Assembly: GCA_964592725.1 (NCBI GenBank)
Contig: CAZQFQ010000034.1
Location: 1-14,670 of the forward strand
DNA length: 14,670 nt
From: PALSA-1336 sp964592725
Lineage (GTDB): Bacteria > Patescibacteriota > Doudnabacteria > UBA920
Direction of reading: 5' to 3'
This document shows, one piece after another, positions 5,810 to 11,403 of the stretch. The notes under the pieces were generated by a model. It ran no database searches and had not been told where the DNA came from. It saw only the letters and a program-made list of their open reading frames with translations. The position numbers and the translations under genes are program-made. The first letter of the stretch is position 1, and every line of letters begins with the position of its first letter.

Positions 5810-7198
5810 ATGTCAAAAAAATCTAGCCAAAAGAAAAAAAAGAACGGCTTTAAAAAATTCTGGCGTTTGGGCATGGAAGAATTCAATACCCAGAATTTTG
5901 ACATCAGCCCGGACGGCGAACTGGTTGTAAGGGAAGGCAACTACCAATACAACATTTTTGACATTGTAAAAAAATACGGCACATCCACGGAAATTGTTTT
6001 TCCCACCATCATTGAAAACCGCGTGCGTGATTTAATTGAAACCTTTAACGCCTACATTAAAATTTTGGGCTACAAAGGCAAGTTTTTTTACCACTACGCC
6101 ATGAAGGCCAACCAAACCAAGGAATTTGTTTTGCCGGCCGTGGCCGAAGGCGCGAATTTGGACGTGGCCTCGGCCAATGAACTTTTTTTGGTCAAACGGA
6201 TGATAGAGCAGGACAAATTCAACACAAAAATCCGCGTCATTTGCAACGGGCCGAAAACCGAAAAATATATTAGCCTGATTGAAGAACTAAAGAGCAAGGG
6301 ATTAATTGTCATCCCAATTATTGAAGACTATAACGAATTGGAACGGATGGAAAAGTTCAAAGGCGAAGTCGGGATCCGCGTAAATCTGGACATTAAAGTC
6401 CAGTCGCACTGGGATAAAAAATTCAACCGCTTTGGCTTTACCGAAGAGGAACTGCTGAAAATCGGCAAAGTCAGGAACCTGTCCACCCTGCATTACCACA
6501 TTTCCAAACAAATTGAAAACATCGGCGGGTTTATAAAACCGCTAAAGCGCACTTTGGAGCTTTACGCGCAGATGAAAGAAAAAAATCCCGGGCTGGACAC
6601 GCTGGACATCGGCGGCGGCGCCGGCGTGCCGTTTGAAAAGAAAAAATCTTTTTACACCGGCCGGAGCTTAATTAGCCAAATAGTGCGGACCGCGAAAAAA
6701 GAATGCGACAAGCTCGGCATAAGGCATCCGAATTTAATTGTGGAGTGGGGCAGTTATGTGGCGGCGCCGGCGCAAATTACCATCTATAAAATTCTGACGG
6801 AAAAACCCGTGGGCAACAAAGGCAAAGTTAACTGGTACGTAATTGACGGCAGTTTTATGAATGATTTGATTGATACTTGGGCCATCCACCAAAAATGGCA
6901 CGTGGTGCCGGTTAACTATATGAACGCGCGCAAGCTGGATAAAGTCTGGCTGGCCGGCTCGTCCTGCGACAGCGATGACAAATACACGGCCGGCGGCGAA
7001 TATATTTTATTGCCGCGGCTGGCTGATTGTGACGAGCTATACGTGGCGTTGATGGATACCGGAGCGTATCAAGATTCGCTGGCATCCCATCACTGTTTAC
7101 TGTCTTCACCTGCTAAACTTATTGCCCAAAATGGGGAAATAAAAATCGCCCGCAAACGCGAATCAGCCGAAGAAGTTGGAAAAGAATTTGGATGGTAG
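5810..7198 (+). CDS. Fold-type III PLP decarboxylase, arginine-decarboxylase (SpeA)-like
   Basis: 462 residues from the ATG at 5810. The frame stays open up to 5597, but that stretch overlaps the previous gene and runs through the hairpin repeat, so I reject the longer form. A basic N terminus is followed by a barrel with the PLP lysine in YHYAMKANQ (Lys99), CNGPKTEKYI (145-154) as in SpeA, HYHISKQ (228-234) in place of the usual HFHxGSQ, DIGGGAG (266-272) and VEWGSY (311-316) in place of EPGR. The C-terminal domain has VIDGSFMND and GSSCDSDD (Cys386, Asp387), the Cys-Asp pair of basic amino-acid decarboxylases. It is much shorter than E. coli SpeA (about 630-660), lacking its extra helical regions. 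Agmatine formation from arginine is the best guess; a different basic substrate is possible. No Shine-Dalgarno is visible. It is third in the polyamine cluster. Confidence 0.8.
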   Translation: MSKKSSQKKKKNGFKKFWRLGMEEFNTQNFDISPDGELVVREGNYQYNIFDIVKKYGTSTEIVFPTIIENRVRDLIETFNAYIKILGYKGKFFYHYAMKANQTKEFVLPAVAEGANLDVASANELFLVKRMIEQDKFNTKIRVICNGPKTEKYISLIEELKSKGLIVIPIIEDYNELERMEKFKGEVGIRVNLDIKVQSHWDKKFNRFGFTEEELLKIGKVRNLSTLHYHISKQIENIGGFIKPLKRTLELYAQMKEKNPGLDTLDIGGGAGVPFEKKKSFYTGRSLISQIVRTAKKECDKLGIRHPNLIVEWGSYVAAPAQITIYKILTEKPVGNKGKVNWYVIDGSFMNDLIDTWAIHQKWHVVPVNYMNARKLDKVWLAGSSCDSDDKYTAGGEYILLPRLADCDELYVALMDTGAYQDSLASHHCLLSSPAKLIAQNGEIKIARKRESAEEVGKEFGW

Positions 7199-7230
7199 AA
7201 AATAATTAATTCTCTTTGGGGATAACCTAT

Positions 7231-7259
7231 TTGGCAAGTTTTGGCTTAAACAGTATACT
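7231..7259 (+). promoter_or_regulatory. Promoter for the DUF378 gene
   Basis: TTGGCA (7231-7236), exactly 17 bp, TATACT (7254-7259). The predicted leader (about 7266-7410) carries a small hairpin CCGCC/GGCGG (7311-7329), probably a repeat fragment shared with 4361-4386, and ends in a very good ribosome site. Confidence 0.6.
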
Positions 7260-7395
7260 GGAGGTGGTTATAAAAAGGCTTTTGGGCTCTTAAAATAGGG
7301 CTTAAAGCTATCCGCCAAGGTCCAGGCGGAAATAAAAACTTAACGAAACCAAAACCCCGCTCTTTGATTGAAGATACCCTCCAAAGGCGGACAAA

Positions 7396-7405
7396 AAGGG
7401 GGTGA
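7396..7405 (+). promoter_or_regulatory. Shine-Dalgarno that fixes the DUF378 start
   Basis: AAGGGGGTGA matches the extended anti-Shine-Dalgarno complement at nine of ten positions and lies 5 nt before the ATG at 7411. The in-frame GTG at 7402 is inside this site, so it is not the start. Confidence 0.7.
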
Positions 7406-7410
7406 AAAAC

Positions 7411-7644
7411 ATGAAAGCTCTGCATATGATTGCCTGGATATTGGTAATAATCGGCGGCCTGGTCTGGCTGATAGTCGGCTTGTTTAACGTAAACGTCGTA
7501 ACTTACCTCGGCGACACAGTTGCCAGAATTGTTTATGTGCTCGTAGGCCTTTCCGCTCTTTACGAATTATTCACCCACAAAGGCAACTGTAAAATGTGCG
7601 CGTCATCTTCTCCGATGATGCCGAACAAACCGGCCGGAATGTAA
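7411..7644 (+). CDS. DUF378 family small membrane protein
   Basis: 77 residues. It begins MKALHMIAWILVIIGGL and has two hydrophobic segments (about 5-25 and 35-57), the second being ARIVYVLVGLSALYEL. This is the hallmark pattern of the DUF378 (YuzA-like) family: two-helix membrane proteins of unknown function and about this length. A hydrophilic tail with Cys60 and Cys63 (CKMC) and a Met/Pro-rich end follows. The cysteine pair could bind a metal, but that is only a possibility. The gene has its own promoter and a terminator directly after the stop, so it is monocistronic. Confidence 0.88.
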   Translation: MKALHMIAWILVIIGGLVWLIVGLFNVNVVTYLGDTVARIVYVLVGLSALYELFTHKGNCKMCASSSPMMPNKPAGM

Positions 7645-7656
7645 TTGTCAGAAGTT

Positions 7657-7692
7657 AAAAAACCCTTCCAAAATTCTTAGGAAGGGTTTTTT
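7657..7692. terminator. Bidirectional terminator between DUF378 and rpsA
   Basis: A 13-bp perfect stem (7657-7669 with 7680-7692), AAAAAACCCTTCC against GGAAGGGTTTTTT, with a 10-nt loop. It lies 12 bp after the DUF378 stop and 44 bp beyond the convergent rpsA stop. Confidence 0.88.
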
Positions 7693-7736
7693 AATTATCG
7701 GCATATCGGAAAATCAGATAATCGGATTGCCGTTTT

Positions 7737-9023
7737 TTATTGGCCTTCCGATTTTCCCTGCCCGCCATCGGCTGAAGCCTCAGTCGACTGCAGGCGGACG
7801 ACTTCCAATTCGTCAGATTTTTCTTCAGTCGGTTTTTCTTCCGCGACTGATTCTTCGGCCTTTTCTTCTACAACTTTTGATTCAACCTCCGCGGTTTTAT
7901 CAGCTGGCACTTCCGTCAAAGCTTTTAACGAAAGCCCCAAGCGGTGCTCGGCCGGCTCTATGGATATAATTTTAAATTCTTTGTCTTCGCCGGGTTTTAA
8001 AATCTCTTCGGCATTTTTAACGGCCTTGTCTGATAATTCCATTATGTGGCACAGTCCCTGAATGTCTTTGTCCAATTCCACAAATACGCCAAACGGCATA
8101 ATTTTTGCCACTTTACCCTTTACAACTTGGCCGATCTGGTATTTTTTGACGGCTTCCAGCCACGGATCTTCCTGCAATTGTTTAATAGACAATGATACAC
8201 GCCCTTTGTCTATGGAAATAATTTTGGCCGTAACTTTTTGGCCGACTTTGACAATATCTTTGGGGTTTTCAATTCTCTGCCAGGCAAGCTCGCTAATGTG
8301 TACCAAACCCTCCATTTCGCCGAACTTTACAAAAGCGCCAAAATCCACGACGCCGGTAATGGCACCTTCCACGACCATGCCGATTTTTAATTGTCCGAGC
8401 TTGTTTTCCATTTCTTTTTCAAATACGGCTTTTTCACTGACAATTAACTTTTCCTCGGCGGAATCCGCGGTAATAATTTGCACGTCAAACGGCTGCCCGA
8501 TATAACTCTGTAAAACTCCCAGAATCCGATTTTTGTCGCCGTCTTCCACGCGCGGATAATGTTCAAGCGACAGTTGGGACACCGGCAAAAAACCCATCAC
8601 ATTATTAATTTCCACCATCAGCCCGCCCTTGTTAGCTTCCAAAATTTTGGTGCGCAAAACTTCCTTGCTTTCCATTTTTTCTTTCAGCGTCTGCCAGACC
8701 CGTTCCTGGCCGGCCTGCCTTAAAGACAATTCGGTAATCCCGTCCTTGTTTTCCGGCTCCAGAACGGAGACAAAAATTTTGTTGCCGGGCTTGAGCGCGG
8801 AAAGCGTGGCTTCGTCGTCGTAAAGTTCGCGGCCGCGGACTACACCGACGCCGTAGCCTTCCAAGTCCACATAGACTTCATTTTTTCCGACGGAGATTAA
8901 AGTGCCTTCCACCATATCTCCCTGTTTTAAAACTTTGATTTCAATTCCGCTTCCGAGCAAATCGCTCATAGTCGTGGCGGTAACCGCGGCGGCGGGAATT
9001 GCTTGCTTTGTTTCTTCTGGCAT
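7737..9023 (-). CDS. rpsA: S1 RNA-binding domain protein (ribosomal protein S1-like)
   Basis: 428 residues from the ATG at 9021-9023. Four S1 (OB-fold) domains lie at about 36-102, 119-197, 214-282 and 297-366. The third and fourth have the clearest signature (GVVDFGAFVKF..EGLVHISEL; KIMPFGVFVEL..QGLCHIMEL). The first two are more divergent, as in S1 proteins, where they bind the ribosome. A Glu/Lys-rich disordered tail (about 372-408) follows. E. coli S1 has six domains; four-domain forms are common in other phyla. It would bring mRNA to the 30S subunit. Longer starts (9065, 9083) fall inside or beside a palindromic repeat and are not preferred; no strong Shine-Dalgarno marks either. The last 20 residues appear repeat-derived (see 7761-7799). 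Confidence 0.9.
   Translation of the reverse strand: MPEETKQAIPAAAVTATTMSDLLGSGIEIKVLKQGDMVEGTLISVGKNEVYVDLEGYGVGVVRGRELYDDEATLSALKPGNKIFVSVLEPENKDGITELSLRQAGQERVWQTLKEKMESKEVLRTKILEANKGGLMVEINNVMGFLPVSQLSLEHYPRVEDGDKNRILGVLQSYIGQPFDVQIITADSAEEKLIVSEKAVFEKEMENKLGQLKIGMVVEGAITGVVDFGAFVKFGEMEGLVHISELAWQRIENPKDIVKVGQKVTAKIISIDKGRVSLSIKQLQEDPWLEAVKKYQIGQVVKGKVAKIMPFGVFVELDKDIQGLCHIMELSDKAVKNAEEILKPGEDKEFKIISIEPAEHRLGLSLKALTEVPADKTAEVESKVVEEKAEESVAEEKPTEEKSDELEVVRLQSTEASADGGQGKSEGQ
7761..7799 (-). repeat. Repeat-derived segment inside the 3' end of rpsA
   Basis: On the minus strand it reads GTCCGCC, then TGCAGTCGACTGAG, then GCTTCAGCC and TGGCGGG. This shares its ends and GCTTCAGC core with the insert at 4361-4386, and the GCC/GGC ends with 7311-7329. 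It is in frame and encodes S1 residues 409-421, a change in composition from the Glu/Lys-rich tail before it. Confidence 0.55.
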
Positions 9024-9059
9024 ATTAGTTAGTTTTTCTTTAACCCAAATACTTTTTTG

Positions 9060-9160
9060 TGTCATCCCGACCGACGAGTGCATCCGAGGAGTGGAGGGAT
9101 CCCTTAATTAGTATCTTGAAAAGGGATTCCTCGCCCAAATTACCAGGGCTCGTAATGACA
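9060..9160. repeat. Intergenic palindromic repeat, family A copy 3 (divergent)
   Basis: An imperfect inverted repeat bounded by TGTCAT (9060-9065) and ATGACA (9155-9160). It has GAGTGCATCCGAGGAGTG on the left as in copies 1 and 2, and an inner AGGGATCCCTT/AAGGGATTCC pairing. The middle differs from the other copies. It lies in the rpsA leader; its left end supplies the alternative in-frame ATG at 9065. Confidence 0.7.
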
Positions 9161-9166
9161 GCGAAT

Positions 9167-9191
9167 AAAAAACCAACGTTTTAATCGTTGG
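9167..9191 (-). terminator. Intrinsic terminator inside the rpsA leader
   Basis: On the minus strand: CCAACG, a 7-nt loop, CGTTGG, then six T (9172-9167). No ORF ends nearby on this strand, and the promoter at 9306-9333 lies only about 110 nt upstream. It is therefore either an attenuator of rpsA or the end of a short RNA. Confidence 0.65.
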
Positions 9192-9299
9192 ATAAATTAA
9201 AAAGAGTATTTCATTGATTAATTGTTAAAAAGCGCTTAAATAAAACTTATTTGGAGGTTAATGATTTTTGATTAATATAGCGCTTTGCGCCAAATAAGT
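9192..9299 (-). promoter_or_regulatory. Structured leader segment before the rpsA terminator
   Basis: At the predicted 5' end of the minus-strand transcript, ACTTATTTGG (9299-9290) pairs with CCAAATAAGT (9254-9245). Inside it a GCGC-AAA-GCGC hairpin can form. The same AAAGCGCT can instead pair with AGCGCTTT further on (about 9235-9227), so two exclusive folds exist upstream of the terminator at 9167-9191. Confidence 0.35.
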
Positions 9300-9305
9300 A
9301 TTGCT

Positions 9306-9333
9306 ATTATAGCAGTTTGGCAAAAAAAAACAA
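9306..9333 (-). promoter_or_regulatory. Promoter of the rpsA leader
   Basis: Minus strand: TTGTTT (9328-9333), 16 bp, then a perfect TATAAT (9306-9311) preceded by TGC (extended -10). Its -35 overlaps the T run of the terminator of the upstream minus-strand gene, so the two units are packed end to end. Confidence 0.6.
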
Positions 9334-9364
9334 GGGTCACGCGCTAGCAATAAGCACGTGACCC
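9322..9364 (-). terminator. Terminator of the small Cys-motif gene
   Basis: Minus strand: GGGTCACG (9364-9357) pairs with CGTGACCC (9341-9334) over a 15-nt loop, then TTG and nine T. It begins 5 bp after the stop codon at 9370-9372. Confidence 0.8.
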
Positions 9365-9369
9365 AAAGG

Positions 9370-9669
9370 CTATTTGCCTTCGTAGTCCTTGTGGAGGATC
9401 AACTGGTAAGCCGCCACTTCCCCGATGTTAAACTCCAACTCCTGCGGGTAGGCCTCTCTCAAAATTACGACACCGCCACTTTCGAACAGATGGTCTAGGC
9501 TTCCGGACAGTTCGACGCCACTCTTAAGGAGAACCCAAATACTTCGCGCTCCCTTCGGAAAATCGCCGTCTTTATTGCATCTTCCGGCGCAGCCGTCGCA
9601 CCACAGGTCGGCCCACATCGATTTTTGCCACTTGGACAGTTGTAACTTCATCTTCTTCTTTGCAGCCAT
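9370..9669 (-). CDS. Small unknown protein with a Cys-x2-Cys-x3-Cys motif
   Basis: 99 residues, family not recognised. A basic, helical N terminus (MAAKKKMKLQLSKWQKSM) is followed by WCDGCAGRC (Cys24, Cys27, Cys31), which could hold a metal with His60 or His93 as a fourth ligand, although only three Cys are present. The rest alternates short hydrophobic stretches (SIWVLLKSGVELSG, GGVVILREAY, AAYQLILHKD) and looks like a small beta-rich soluble domain. A good Shine-Dalgarno AAAGGAGA (9676-9683) lies 6 nt from the ATG. The gene has its own promoter, a leader of about 135 nt with a start-stop mini-ORF, and its own terminator, so it is a dedicated, possibly regulated unit. Prophage or stress-gene origin cannot be judged. 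Confidence 0.75.
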   Translation of the reverse strand: MAAKKKMKLQLSKWQKSMWADLWCDGCAGRCNKDGDFPKGARSIWVLLKSGVELSGSLDHLFESGGVVILREAYPQELEFNIGEVAAYQLILHKDYEGK

Positions 9670-9675
9670 CTCAAA

Positions 9676-9683
9676 TCTCCTTT
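9676..9683 (-). promoter_or_regulatory. Shine-Dalgarno of the small Cys-motif gene
   Basis: AAAGGAGA on the minus strand, 6 nt before the ATG at 9669. It is one of the best ribosome sites in the window and supports translation of this short gene. Confidence 0.7.
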
Positions 9684-9776
9684 CTAAGGAACGCCAATGG
9701 TTAGCGCCCCCTAGATTAGAAAATGAAACAGCCGCGTTGTCTAACGAGGCGCTTTTTCAAAAAATAAAGCTCATTT

Positions 9777-9795
9777 TTACATCTCACACCTCCTT
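9777..9795 (-). promoter_or_regulatory. Perfect ribosome site followed by AUG-UAA (start-stop)
   Basis: Minus strand: AAGGAGGTG (9795-9787), 4 nt, ATG (9782-9780), TAA (9779-9777). A second ATG at 9774 opens a five-codon ORF (MSFIF). The site lies about 10 nt into the predicted transcript from the 9811-9839 promoter. Further on, GCGCC/GGCGC and CGTT/AACG pairings can form before the real ribosome site at 9676-9683. Confidence 0.5.
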
Positions 9796-9810
9796 GAAAT
9801 CTAACAGCGA

Positions 9811-9839
9811 ATAATATCATAAAAGACCCTTTAAGTCAA
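9811..9839 (-). promoter_or_regulatory. Promoter of the small Cys-motif gene
   Basis: Minus strand: TTGACT (9834-9839), exactly 17 bp, TATTAT (9811-9816). Predicted start is near 9804. It is divergent from the MBL-protein promoter, with 12 bp between the two -35 regions. Confidence 0.6.
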
Positions 9840-9851
9840 CCGCTTCTACCC

Positions 9852-9880
9852 TTTTCTTTTTATCAAAAATCCGCTATAAT
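9852..9880 (+). promoter_or_regulatory. Promoter giving a predicted leaderless mRNA
   Basis: A perfect TATAAT at 9875-9880 with a weak TTTTCT (9852-9857) 17 bp upstream. The ATG at 9888 is 7 bp after the -10 box, exactly where transcription should begin. No Shine-Dalgarno could fit. Confidence 0.5.
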
Positions 9881-9887
9881 TCCTTAT

Positions 9888-10514
9888 ATGCAAATACAGT
9901 ATTTTGGTTTATCTTCGTTCAAAATTACCACCAAAGAAGCCACAATTATTACAGACCCGTTCCATAAAGATTCCGGATTGGTTGCTCCCCGGGGAGCGGC
10001 CGATATTTTGATTTTGGCGCAAAAAAACAGCAAGCTTTACTCGGCTGTCTCGGGCATTTCGGGCGAGCATTTTGACATCACCGACCCGGGCGAATACGAC
10101 ATCAAAGGCGTCACGGTTACCGGTATTCCGCTAAAACAGGAAGAAAAATATATTACGATTTTTTTGATTGAAGCCGAGGATATGCGCATACTCAACCTCA
10201 CCCACATTAAGGATTTTAACTTAACGGAAAACGAATTAGAAGAACTGGGGGAAATTGATATTTTAATTTTGCCCGTAGGAGGCAACACCGTGCTTTCGGC
10301 CTCGGCGGCATCAAAAGCTGTAAACGAAATTGAGCCGAAAATTATTATTCCATCGCACTACAAAATGCCCGGGCTGATTATTGACGTGGATGATCTGAAC
10401 AAATTTATCAAAGAAATGGGCGGAAAAAAAGAAGAAATGGAAAAGCTTACGGTTAAAAAGAAAGACTTGCCGGAAGAGGGAACGAAGGTCGTCGTGTTGG
10501 AACCATTGAGATAA
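9888..10514 (+). CDS. MBL-fold (UlaG-like) protein lacking the canonical metal motif
   Basis: 208 residues. The pattern MQIQYFGLSSFKI..TIITDPF (residues 1-25) is the typical start of metallo-beta-lactamase-fold hydrolases of the UlaG-like group. DPGEYDIKGVTVTGIP (66-81) and IIIPSHYKMPG (152-162) are the middle and late fold elements. The HxHxDH motif expected after the first strand-helix unit is absent: the stretch LILAQKNSKLYSA (41-53) occupies its place. His106 and His157 remain. It may therefore be a non-hydrolytic relative or bind metal differently. It is the first gene of a plus-strand run ending in gyrA and is predicted to be translated from a leaderless mRNA. The fold assignment is fairly secure; the activity is unknown. 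Confidence 0.82.
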   Translation: MQIQYFGLSSFKITTKEATIITDPFHKDSGLVAPRGAADILILAQKNSKLYSAVSGISGEHFDITDPGEYDIKGVTVTGIPLKQEEKYITIFLIEAEDMRILNLTHIKDFNLTENELEELGEIDILILPVGGNTVLSASAASKAVNEIEPKIIIPSHYKMPGLIIDVDDLNKFIKEMGGKKEEMEKLTVKKKDLPEEGTKVVVLEPLR

Positions 10515-10520
10515 ATAATG

Positions 10521-10602
10521 AATCGAATCTACGAATCCCTACGAATAACGAATTCGTACTTCGTAGAGATTCGCAGATTCGTCTGGATTCGTGGATTCGA
10601 TT
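10521..10602. repeat. GATTCG-rich palindromic repeat, family C
   Basis: An 82-bp element bounded by AATCGAATC and GATTCGATT. The word GAATC/GATTC recurs about every 10 bases in both arms (CGAATCTACGAATCCCTACG on the left; AGATTCG, GGATTCG on the right). It could fold as a long imperfect hairpin. It occupies the gap before the 10612 gene. Confidence 0.75.
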
Positions 10603-10611
10603 AATGCAATT

Positions 10612-10815
10612 ATGAGCTGGATCGACACAATCAGAAATAAGCCCCAGGCCGCGAAGATTAGACTTATGTGGATTATATCCATAATTGTCGTGGTGCTGAT
10701 GATTGCGGTTTGGATAATAAGCGCCCACTTCCAAAAAAACGTAACCAAAGACACCTCGCTTTTCCAAACCATCGGCCAGGGAATCCATAATATTAAAAAT
10801 AGTTATAAAAAATAG
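10612..10815 (+). CDS. Small single-pass membrane protein, unknown
   Basis: 67 residues from the ATG at 10612. An in-frame GTG at 10591 lies inside the palindromic repeat and is not preferred. A basic N terminus (WIDTIRNKPQAAKIRL) is followed by one strong transmembrane segment (about 19-38, MWIISIIVVVLMIAVWIISA) and a polar tail of about 28 residues ending in lysines. The positive-inside pattern suggests the N terminus is cytoplasmic. No Shine-Dalgarno is visible. The next gene starts 3 bp after the stop, so the two are almost certainly cotranscribed. No family is recognised. Confidence 0.65.
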   Translation: MSWIDTIRNKPQAAKIRLMWIISIIVVVLMIAVWIISAHFQKNVTKDTSLFQTIGQGIHNIKNSYKK

Positions 10816-10818
10816 TCT

Positions 10819-11367
10819 ATGGACTCAAGCGGGGAATATGAAAGACCAACAGAAAAAACACCCGAATTAATAAGAAATGAGGTTCTTTTAGAACTGGAAA
10901 AGCTCAAACAGATTAAAACCAAAATAGCCGATGCGCTAAAATGGCTAAATGGGAGCTTTAAACGGGAGACTTATAAATTATTGGTAGACGCGCAAAAAAC
11001 ACTTGACCAAGACGGGACTTCTATGGATAAATTTACCGCCCTAAACGAGGCCAGGCAAAAGGTAAACGTGGTCTTATCGAGATCAGTCGAAATCAAAAAT
11101 CTGGAGCAATTTTCCCTTTCTGAATTTAAACATTTTCATACCTATTGCATGGCTCACGAAATCGCCGATTTTTTTAATCTTAGGCCGCTTAGACCAAATC
11201 AAAGAACCTTTAATTTACCGCTTTATCTTGAAAAAATTTCTAACGCCCAGGTTTTTCTTGATAGCTACATAAATAATACTCTTTTCTTTTTAACCTCGAA
11301 GCAGGAATCTCTAGATATAAAACCTTCGGCGGGCGATTTCGGTTCAAAAATGAGACATAAAGGCTAG
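10819..11367 (+). CDS. Unknown soluble, mostly helical protein
   Basis: 182 residues, no recognised family. Residues about 17-60 are a charged helical stretch (NEVLLELEKLKQIKTKIADA), probably coiled-coil or a helical hairpin. The middle is also helical, with a His/Cys-containing segment FKHFHTYCMAHEIADFF (about 109-125) that could bind a ligand but matches no motif I know. There is no signal peptide or membrane segment. The start is placed by its 3-bp spacing after the preceding membrane-protein stop. It lies 36 bp upstream of gyrA in the same direction. The tight pairing with the 10612 gene suggests the two act together. Confidence 0.65.
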   Translation: MDSSGEYERPTEKTPELIRNEVLLELEKLKQIKTKIADALKWLNGSFKRETYKLLVDAQKTLDQDGTSMDKFTALNEARQKVNVVLSRSVEIKNLEQFSLSEFKHFHTYCMAHEIADFFNLRPLRPNQRTFNLPLYLEKISNAQVFLDSYINNTLFFLTSKQESLDIKPSAGDFGSKMRHKG

Positions 11368-11403
11368 CTTGAACAAGACCCTAGATAATTTTAATTAAAC
11401 TGT

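Noticed and set aside
8062..8505. 147-codon plus-strand ORF inside rpsA
   Set aside because: Antisense to well-supported S1 domains; low-complexity Ser/Thr/Pro composition and no ribosome site.
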